This document shows, one piece after another, positions 57,791 to 64,000 of a DNA stretch of 64,000 nucleotides. The position numbers and the translations under genes are program-made. Numbering within the stretch: the first letter of the stretch is position 1; every line of letters starts with the position of its first letter. Under the pieces are notes generated by a model. That model did not search any database and was not told the origin of the DNA. It was given only the letters and a program-made list of their open reading frames with translations. The stretch lies in NCBI RefSeq assembly GCF_025642135.1, contig NZ_CP106793.1, positions 8,834,001 through 8,898,000 of the forward strand. The letters are read 5' to 3'. This DNA comes from Streptomyces cynarae (GTDB lineage Bacteria; Actinomycetota; Actinomycetes; Streptomycetales; Streptomycetaceae).

Positions 57791-57947
57791 CGGACGCATC
57801 ACCGCATGGCGCGGCCAGAGGCACGTCATGGATGGCGACCCGTTCTGTGTGATCGCCTGACCGCGGCTACACTCCCCGCCCCAACAGGGTGCCCTGTCCC
57901 AGTTTCGCCGGGAGGGGCACCTTGCTCTAGTGCAAGGAAGCCCCCTC

Positions 57948-58547
57948 ATGCTGGTCCGTGAAGTCTCGTTCACCGTCGACCTCGGTGAAAACGGCTACCT
58001 CATCGGCTTCACCGACGACTACGAGTATCCAGCCGAGATGCCCTTCGGCTGGCGCTGTGGCCCGGCCACCGACGACGGCGCCGTCGTTCTGACCACCACC
58101 GACACCGGCCCCCTGCAGATGACCATCCAGGTCCACGACGCCCCGCCCGCGCCCGCGCCCGAGACCAGCGACGAGTGGGAGCCCGCGGAGGAAATCAGCC
58201 TGCGCGCCGACGACCCCACCCTCTCCCTCGCCACTCTCGAGCAGGGCGACATCCTCGACCCCTGGCCGGAGGAGGAGCCTGTCCTCAAGGTCCCGCCCGC
58301 CCCGGACGGCCAGGGCTGGGGGCGGATGCGCTTGTACTGCCACACCGACGACCCCGAACCAGGCATCGGCGACCACGGAGAGTGCCACCTGATCCAACTC
58401 TGGCGCGCCCCTCAGACGCCACCGGTACACCCTGAGATCACCGAGGCGGACCGCCAAGCCCGTGCCGAGTACGCCGCGAACATGGCTACGCCCGTTGAGG
58501 ACTACACCACCACACACACCTACACGCAGGGTGGTGAACCAGACTGA
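57948..58547 (+). CDS. Hypothetical acidic protein
   Basis: 199 residues from ATG 57948 (AAGGAAG about 8 nt upstream). Begins MLVREVSFTVDLGENGYLIG and is rich in Asp, Glu and Pro with several Trp; beta-strand-like and without signal peptide or membrane helix. Good third-position GC bias. I do not recognise a family. No close neighbours on the same strand. Confidence 0.6.
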   Translation: MLVREVSFTVDLGENGYLIGFTDDYEYPAEMPFGWRCGPATDDGAVVLTTTDTGPLQMTIQVHDAPPAPAPETSDEWEPAEEISLRADDPTLSLATLEQGDILDPWPEEEPVLKVPPAPDGQGWGRMRLYCHTDDPEPGIGDHGECHLIQLWRAPQTPPVHPEITEADRQARAEYAANMATPVEDYTTTHTYTQGGEPD

Positions 58548-58975
58548 CACAAGACGTGCCACCGCAGCACGTCAGACCTCACCGGACGTCAGGGGCTTTC
58601 CGTAGACCCAGCTCAGGCAAGAGCCGGCCTGGAACAATCCGCGTTCAGCGGGCCGGCGGTGGGCATCGGGCAGCTGGCTTCGTTCATCTCGGGGAACAGC
58701 GTTTGTCGATAGGTTGCGGAGGCCGTTGGTGATCAACCGGTTCGTGAATCTCGACGAGAGATGACGGCACGGGTCCAGTCTCAGGAAGCTGGTCGATCTC
58801 ACAACCTGGCGATCGGCGAGCTGCGACCGTTGAGTTGCCTGTTCAAAGGGGTGAGGCTGAGTTAGAACCCCCAGAGATCACGATCAAACTCACTTGCGGG
58901 GCAGCGACGATCTAGGACTGGGACGACGGCGCCGGCAGAAGGCTGGGCACGGCTGTGTCCAGGCGCCGCGGAACG
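58548..58975. other. Gap without supported gene
   Basis: 428 bp of somewhat lower GC than its neighbours. A 76-residue minus-strand frame has no coding bias or known motif. I see no hairpin of note. Confidence 0.35.
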
Positions 58976-60094
58976 TCAGTGGGCCGTGGACGGGCTGGGC
59001 TGGGGAGTCTTCAGCGGCTTGTAGCCCTTCGCGCCGGTGAGGTTCGCGCCGTCCAGGTTCGCGCCGCTTATGTCCACGCCGCTCAGATCCGCGTCGCTCA
59101 GGTCAGCACCCCTCAGGTCCGAGGCACCCAGGTCCGCTACGATCGAGGACGGGCCGTACCGCTGCACTGCGCTCAAGGGGCCGCCCAGGATCGCGCCGTG
59201 CAGCTTTGCTTTCGCTAGGTCCGCACCGAACAGGTCCGCGCCGCTCAGGATCGCATCCGTGAGGTGCGCGCCAGCCAGGTGCGCGTCCTTCAGGTTCGCG
59301 ACGTGCAGGTTCGCGCCGTCTAGATCCGCGCTGTCCAGGACCGCGTTCTCTAGGTTCGCGCCGTCCAGGTTCGCGCCATGCAGATCCGTGCTCTCCAGGT
59401 GCGCGTTCCCTAGGTTCGCGCCGTCCAGGTTCGCGCCCTCCAAGTCCGCGCCGCGCAGGTTCGCGCCGTGTATGTCCGCGTCGTGCAGGTCCACTGGGGT
59501 GTTCTCGATGAGGGGGGCCGCGAGGATGGTCAGGGCGGCTTGGACGTCGTTGGCCGGTTGGTCAGGCTTCGCGGTGCTCTTCCGGGCATCGGGTGTGTGA
59601 CTGCGGACGTAGGCGGACAGGACTTGGACGACGGTGGGGGCGTCGCGAGGGGAGTCTTGAGCGATGCGCTGAAGCGCATACATGCCGCCGATCCGCACTT
59701 CTTCTGCGGTGTCGCCGAGGTTCGCGACCGCGGCGGTGTATCGGTCGGTGACCTGTCCATCCCGGGCCAGTTGCTGTTCGGTATTCGCCTGTCGGATCGT
59801 CATCCAGGTGAACCCCGCAGCGGTCAGGGTGGAAAGGCTCACCAGAAGGGTCATCGAGCGCTCCATCCGTGTCCACCACCGGTTGCGATCCGGCTCTGCC
59901 GCAGGGGCCGCCGTCGTCGTGGAGGTAGCTGGCGGCTGCGTCCCGGCGCCCTGGACAGCTGACCTCGCAGGCGGCACGGTCGCGGAGGCAGGGGCCGCGG
60001 CAGGCGTGGGCGTCAGGTGCCGGCGGCGCAGGCGCGCGACGATGCGGTGCAACTGCGCGCCGCGCGCACCAGTTCTGGGTCTGGGCGTGGTCAT
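58976..60094 (-). CDS. Membrane-anchored pentapeptide-repeat protein
   Basis: 372 residues. A basic, Ala/Pro/Thr-rich N-terminal tail is followed by one transmembrane helix (about 80-103, MTLLVSLSTLTAAGFTWMTI). A helical linker contains YTAAVANLGDTAEEVRIGGM and YALQRIAQDSPRD. The C-terminal half (about 200-355) consists of about 25 pentapeptide units of the A(D/N)LxG type, forming a right-handed quadrilateral beta-helix. This linker-plus-repeat design is widespread in actinobacteria and cyanobacteria; the role is unknown. A small inverted repeat CGTAT/ATACG (60131-60146) lies upstream. Confidence 0.85.
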   Translation of the reverse strand: MTTPRPRTGARGAQLHRIVARLRRRHLTPTPAAAPASATVPPARSAVQGAGTQPPATSTTTAAPAAEPDRNRWWTRMERSMTLLVSLSTLTAAGFTWMTIRQANTEQQLARDGQVTDRYTAAVANLGDTAEEVRIGGMYALQRIAQDSPRDAPTVVQVLSAYVRSHTPDARKSTAKPDQPANDVQAALTILAAPLIENTPVDLHDADIHGANLRGADLEGANLDGANLGNAHLESTDLHGANLDGANLENAVLDSADLDGANLHVANLKDAHLAGAHLTDAILSGADLFGADLAKAKLHGAILGGPLSAVQRYGPSSIVADLGASDLRGADLSDADLSGVDISGANLDGANLTGAKGYKPLKTPQPSPSTAH

Positions 60095-60213
60095 GGCAGC
60101 ACTCCAGCAGGTTCCACCACACCGCTGGGTCGTATCGCACCATACGTGACGATGCTGAGACCGCAGGCTGTTGCTGCTGCCCGCATCAGGCGTGGTCAGG
60201 AGGCGCGTAAGTG

Positions 60214-60384
60214 ATGCCGACGTCTCCGACGGAGGCGGCGGCGAGGGCCACGACCTTCGGCATCTGCTGCACGATCAGGACCTTTCACCAGGAGCATCCC
60301 GCCTGCCCGCGCAAGAACCGCTGCGCCTCCCAAACTCAGGTTCTGGTCCAACTCTTGTGGAGCTGTGACGCTCAGTGTTGGTGA
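60214..60384 (+). CDS. Possible 56-aa Cys-rich small protein
   Basis: A perfect AGGAGG at 60198-60203 precedes GTG 60211 / ATG 60214. The frame MPTSPTEAAARATTFGICC continues with four more Cys (ACPRKNRCA, WSCDAQCW). The first half has high third-position GC, the second half does not, so this may be the intact start of a decayed gene. Candidate only. Confidence 0.3.
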   Translation: MPTSPTEAAARATTFGICCTIRTFHQEHPACPRKNRCASQTQVLVQLLWSCDAQCW

Positions 60385-60453
60385 ACGGCTCTGCGATGGT
60401 GATGCGCCACCACGACCGACGGTGTGTCGGTGGGACAGTCGATAATGCCCGTC

Positions 60454-61095
60454 ATGGCAGATCGCAGTCCGGTGCTCCGGATCATCACCTCGGCGGCGCG
60501 GGAGTCTCTGAAGCCGCTCGGCCTGGCACAGCGCGGGCGGTCGCGGCTGTGGATCGACGATCACGGGTGGTGGCTCGGGGTTGTGGGGTTCACTCCGCCG
60601 CGGATTGCCGGCAGCGGTCTGTACGTCGGTGCGATGTGGCTATGGCACGACGTGGACCACCTGGCCTTCCACGTGGACGCAGTCCGCACCGGCCCCGAGT
60701 TGTTTCGCACCGAGGACCAGTTCACACCGCTGGCGCTCGACCTCAGCCGACAGGCGGCTGCGAACGTGACCGCGCTGAGGGAGAAGTTCCCGGCTATGCC
60801 GAATGTCGCCCGATACCTGACGTCCAGGCCGGTGCGGCGGGGATTCCTCTGGGACAGCTTCGACGCCGGGATCGCGACCGCCCTCAGCGGGGACCCGGAC
60901 ATGGCCCGCGATCACTTCGAGCGAGTCCTGCGAGAGGATGCGTTGGCGCCTTGGATCGTCGAAGCCCGGGAGAAGACTCGTGAGCTTTACGCGATCGCGG
61001 CAGATCACGACGCCGTGACTGCCCGGGTCACGCGGGCCGTCGATTCATGCCGGAGCAAGCTGGGCCTGGATCCCTTGCCGTTTGCGATCAGCTGA
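60454..61095 (+). CDS. Hypothetical protein, DUF4304-like
   Basis: 213 residues. The opening (VLRIITSAARESLKPLGLAQ, RGRSRLWIDDHGWWLGVVGF) recalls DUF4304-type proteins, which begin with a helix, LKPxGF and a hydrophobic strand. The middle has GLYVGAMWLWHDVDHLAF and the C-terminus is helical. Function unknown. ATG 60454 is one of three close in-frame starts. The 3' end overlaps the decayed ISL3 transposase by 8 bp, so the last residues may derive from the insertion. Confidence 0.6.
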   Translation: MADRSPVLRIITSAARESLKPLGLAQRGRSRLWIDDHGWWLGVVGFTPPRIAGSGLYVGAMWLWHDVDHLAFHVDAVRTGPELFRTEDQFTPLALDLSRQAAANVTALREKFPAMPNVARYLTSRPVRRGFLWDSFDAGIATALSGDPDMARDHFERVLREDALAPWIVEAREKTRELYAIAADHDAVTARVTRAVDSCRSKLGLDPLPFAIS

Positions 61096-62470
61096 ACGGA
61101 CCGCTCGTCGACGACAGAGCAGTGGTCAGGCAAGGAGGACTCGCTTCCGTTAGCAGGCCGAAACTGGCCCGGCCGTACATCTGGCGCTTGATCATTTTGA
61201 TCCGGTTGACGTGGCCTTCGACCATGCCGGAGTTCCAGGGCAGCGTGAGGCCGGCGGTGACGGCGGCAAGGTCCCGTTCGAGGCCGTTGACGAAGGCATG
61301 GAGGCTGGGAAGGGCGTCGGCCCGGACCGCCTTGATCCATTGCGGAAATTGGTCGCCCTGGAGCTGGGTGAGCATCTTCCCGAACACTCGGACGTGGCCG
61401 GTGAGGGCATCCAGTTCGGGGCAGCCGGCGAGAACGGATTTGAGCTTCAGGTGCTCGCTCTCCGGCAGGGTGTCGGGGTGAGTCAGGATCCATCCGGCGA
61501 CCGTGCGTGGAGACGGAGGACGGGCTGCAGGTGCGGTCGGGGATGCGCGGAACGGCTGGAGGTAGGCACGGACGGCTTCGTAGCCGCCGGTGTAGCCGTG
61601 CGTCTTGATCTCTTCCCAGAGGGTCCAGGCGTTCGTGCAGCCCTCCGCCCATCGCTCGCGCAGGTAGGGCTTGAAGTCGTCGAGCTTGGTCCTGCGGTTC
61701 TGCCACTGCCCCTGGAACAGTTCTTCTGGCCTGGCGGCGTCGGCCAGTGTTGGACGGTGCGGTAGGTCATGCCAAGCTGTCGCTGGATCGAGCGTCGGCT
61801 GTGGCCGCTGGCAAGCAGCGAGTGGACAGCGGCGTGATTGGCTCGGGTGCGGTCGGCGAACCGGTGCCCGGTGGGCCATGGCGACCCGCTCTCAGCCGAC
61901 ATCGGAGCCGGCGCCTTCTCCGGTTCCGACTCGGCGAAGGTCGCGCGGAGGCACGAGCGGTGTTGGGAGACGCACCGCTCGGCCGCTTCGCCGAGGTTGC
62001 GCCAGAGGTGGAACCGGTCGGCCACCTGGACTGCGTTGGGTGCTCCGATGCTGGCGCCCTCGGCGAAGAACGGAGCGCGGTCGCGACAGACGACCTCGAT
62101 GCCCGGGCGCTCGGCCAGCCAGGCCGCGACGGTGCCCGCCTCGCGATCAGGCAGTAGATCAATCGCTCTGCGGGCCTCAACGTCGACTAGCACGGTCCCG
62201 TAGACACGGCCCTTGCGCATGGCGTACTCGTCGACGCCGACCACACGCGGAACCTGTGGCTGGGGCTCCGGGAGAGCGTCTACCAACCTCAGGACCGTAT
62301 TCCTGCTGACCCTCGCTCCGAAGACGTCGGCCGGCCGGGCACCTGGACGGCCAGGGCGAGGCCGAGCTCGCCCAGCACCGACCGCATTCGTTCGGTCCGC
62401 CGGCTGTACCGCCGGGTCAGGCCCGCAACCTGCTCAACGAACGTCCGCCGCCCGCAGGAGACGTCTTCGA
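61088..62470 (-). pseudogene. ISL3-family transposase, multiple frameshifts
   Basis: Minus-strand pieces in three frames: SCGRRTFVEQVAGLTRRYSR (near 62440) from the zinc-finger/N-terminal part; FGARVSRNTVLRLVDALPEP then VVGVDEYAMRKGRVYGTVLV with catalytic Asp, and VADRFHLWRNLGEA; and after a shift near 61750 EELFQGQWQNRRTKLDDFK through WNSGMVEGHVNRIKMIKRQM with catalytic Glu. At least two single-base deletions break it and the extreme N-terminus is missing. Not functional. Confidence 0.8.
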
Positions 62471-62548
62471 GGCACGGTCTACGGCCGCCGCACCACGACG
62501 CGGCGGCCGGAAATCCGTCACCGTCTTCGCGACGATTGGGGGGCTCGT

Positions 62549-63163
62549 GTGAGCACCCCCGTTACCCGATCCCGCCGCCGTCTGCGCGTCCCCGAACCCG
62601 GCGCTGCCGCGCCCCGCCGGCCGGTCGACTGGACGAAGGTCGGCCGCCGCTCGGCCCGCCACCGGCATGACCGCCACCGAGGCCGCGGCCGCGCTCGCCT
62701 TCAACGCGCTGCTCGCCCGCGCGTACGAGGTCGGCACCGGAGCTCGCACGGAAACCACGTCACGACGGCCCGCCCGGAGGAACTGGTGGTCGCCACCTGG
62801 GTGAAGCCGACGGCCTGCGGAACCCGCCACGAGACGCTCACCGCCGACGGCCAGATCCACGTCGACTACGCGCCTCCACTCGGGGAGCCGCACTTCGAGG
62901 GCGACGACGACCCCGACTACAACCCGATCTGCAACTTCCCGCGCCTCCCGGCCTGTTCTGCATGGAGTGCGCCAGCTGCGCCGCCTGCGGGCAGTGCCGC
63001 GGGCTCCACGTCTGGACTCCTCTCCCGAGCTGATCACCGAGGGCAACCTCCCACATCTCCTCAACCAGCTGCGCCCCGAGGGATCTGGGAGCCGGAAATA
63101 GTCAAGTTGCCCGGAATGCCTGGGAGGTTGTCCCCTCGAATCCCCAGGTGGACGCGTTCGTGA
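62549..63163 (+). CDS. Questionable hypothetical ORF
   Basis: GTG 62549 with a GGGGGG tract upstream opens STPVTRSRRRLRVPEPGAAA. The frame runs 204 residues, but its middle is Arg/His-rich while another frame reads MTATEAAAALAFNALLARAY over 62667-62745, suggesting frameshifts in a decayed gene. The later part (VKPTACGTRHETLTADGQIH) is again ordered. No family recognised. Confidence 0.3.
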   Translation: MSTPVTRSRRRLRVPEPGAAAPRRPVDWTKVGRRSARHRHDRHRGRGRARLQRAARPRVRGRHRSSHGNHVTTARPEELVVATWVKPTACGTRHETLTADGQIHVDYAPPLGEPHFEGDDDPDYNPICNFPRLPACSAWSAPAAPPAGSAAGSTSGLLSRADHRGQPPTSPQPAAPRGIWEPEIVKLPGMPGRLSPRIPRWTRS

Positions 63164-63205
63164 GAGGCGACCGAGGAGCCTGGGAGGCGGCGCACCTCCG
63201 ACCAG

Positions 63206-63376
63206 TGTCACGTTCACCGAGCGTCACAATCGGGGTGTCACGCACACTGTCACGCCCGCCACCGATCGCGTGACAGCAGCCACCCGAATGCCCGAATTAA
63301 GCATGTTCCGGGGGCGGAATACCCCCCCGAGCCCCCTCCAGGGCCGTTTTCGCGTGACAGCGCGACAAGCGTGACA
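63206..63376. repeat. Cluster of TGTCACGC octamers in both orientations
   Basis: TGTCACG(C) occurs at 63206, 63236 and 63248, and its complement GCGTGACA at 63268, 63352 and 63369. A near match GCGTCACA is at 63221. Seven copies in 171 bp of non-coding DNA is unlike the rest of the window. The arrangement resembles iterons or multi-site operators. A GGGGG/CCCCC hairpin lies inside at 63310-63328. Confidence 0.6.
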
Positions 63377-63534
63377 GCCCCGTTGAGGTGATCACTTTCT
63401 GTGCGGATGTCCCGTCCAAGGCGGTCCGGTCCCTGTCTCACATGATCTGGTCCGGCAGGTCTGCTTCTTCGGTCCCACCGGCCCTGGTGGTGTCTGAGCT
63501 GTCCCGGGTGGTGGCCGATGGGGGCCGGACCTGG

Positions 63535-64000
63535 TCATAGTCGTGTGGCCGTGCGGACCAGGCCGGCCAGGGTGAGGGAGCGGCTGTGCGCGGGCCAGGC
63601 GATGTGGGTCACGACGGGAGGTGCGTCGGTCAAGGGGACGGCTGTGTGCTCGGCCCACAGCCAGGAGCGGGCGGAGTCGGGGACGACCGCCACGGTGCGT
63701 CCGAGGGCGATCAGCTGGGCCAGTTGCGTCTGGTTGTGGATCTCGGGGCCAGGGCCGGGTGCGTAGGTGCCGTGGGTGGGCCAGCGGGCGAGCGGCAGAT
63801 CGGGGACGTCCCTGACATCGGCCAGGCACAAGGTCTCGCGGGCGGCGAGGGGGTGCCCGGCCGGCAGGACGGCGACCTGTCCCTCGGTCGTCAGTGCCTC
63901 GCTGTCGAATCCGGCGAGGGAGTTCCACGGCGTGTGCATGAGCGCGACATCGGCGCGTCCGTCGCGCAGCAGCTCTTCCTGTTCGCAGATGCCACACGGC
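63535..64000 (-). CDS. LysR-family regulator, C-terminal part (runs off window)
   Basis: The frame is open to the window edge: EELLRDGRADVALMHTPW, then LTTEGQVAVLPAGHPLAARE, LIALGRTVAVVPDSARSWL and a final strand-helix. This is the effector-binding domain (second half) of a LysR-type regulator. The DNA-binding head must lie beyond 64000. The 371 bp between it and the hypothetical ORF on the other side contain the octamer repeats. Confidence 0.8.
   Translation of the reverse strand, partial: PCGICEQEELLRDGRADVALMHTPWNSLAGFDSEALTTEGQVAVLPAGHPLAARETLCLADVRDVPDLPLARWPTHGTYAPGPGPEIHNQTQLAQLIALGRTVAVVPDSARSWLWAEHTAVPLTDAPPVVTHIAWPAHSRSLTLAGLVRTATRL

Noticed and set aside
59037..59600. Plus-strand Arg/Phe-rich repetitive frame
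   Set aside because: It is the antisense of the pentapeptide-repeat gene; the repeat periodicity comes from the true gene on the minus strand.

Overview
The window is high-GC actinobacterial DNA, almost certainly Streptomyces or a close relative. Codon third positions are nearly all G/C, many starts are GTG, Tat and Sec signal peptides are typical of the genus, and the insertion sequences resemble Streptomyces families. No rRNA, tRNA or CRISPR array was seen. The density of catabolic islands, regulators and broken transposases suggests an accessory chromosome-arm region.

Layout. (1) 113-2437: secreted GH43 arabinan/xylan enzyme with an AbfB domain. (2) 2758-8856: amine or omega-amino-acid catabolic unit on the minus strand (APC permease, SDR, class III aminotransferase, aldehyde dehydrogenase) with a divergent GntR/FCD regulator and a palindromic operator candidate. 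(3) 9093-11000: small scarred area with a methyltransferase, a SnoaL-like protein, a MITE-like 225-bp element and transposase scraps. (4) 11091-26849: carbohydrate locus with a LacI regulator, a D-2-hydroxyacid dehydrogenase, a three-gene sugar ABC importer, a large secreted alginate-lyase-like multidomain protein, a GH2 beta-galactosidase and a GH51 arabinofuranosidase. Pieces of a GH36 gene and of one or two LacI genes flank the importer. (5) 26888-28626: remnants (IS5-type transposase end, amine oxidase pseudogene) plus a CbrC-family gene. (6) 28980-38465: aromatic-compound catabolic operon (two FAH-family hydrolases, cyclase, flavin monooxygenase, amidohydrolase/decarboxylase, extradiol dioxygenase, SDR) with a LysR regulator and an MFS transporter.

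(7) 38465-45585: a region bounded by two inverted IS5-family copies. It holds a two-component system, an IS701-type element carrying an extra gene, and an aminoglycoside-phosphotransferase-like kinase. The second IS5 copy itself carries a membrane-anchored passenger protein. (8) 45589-49373: graveyard of conjugative-element and transposon debris (integrase C-terminus with its small partner, relaxase scrap, frameshifted polysaccharide deacetylase, AlbA_2 and permease fragments). (9) 49499-53838: module of MoxR-type AAA ATPase, VWA/HExxH metallopeptidase and a 524-residue unknown. (10) 54580-57402: second, Tat-exported GH2 enzyme. (11) 57560-64000: glycosyltransferase remnant, hypothetical genes, a membrane pentapeptide-repeat protein, a decayed ISL3 transposase, a cluster of TGTCACGC repeats, and the C-terminal part of a LysR regulator running off the end.

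Working together: regions 1, 4 and 10 are plausibly one plant or algal polysaccharide programme (extracellular depolymerisation, ABC uptake, intracellular GH2/GH51 hydrolysis, LacI control). Regions 2 and 6 are self-contained catabolic pathways, each with its own regulator and transporter. The most unusual material is the nested IS/passenger structure at 38465-45585 and the MoxR-metallopeptidase module.
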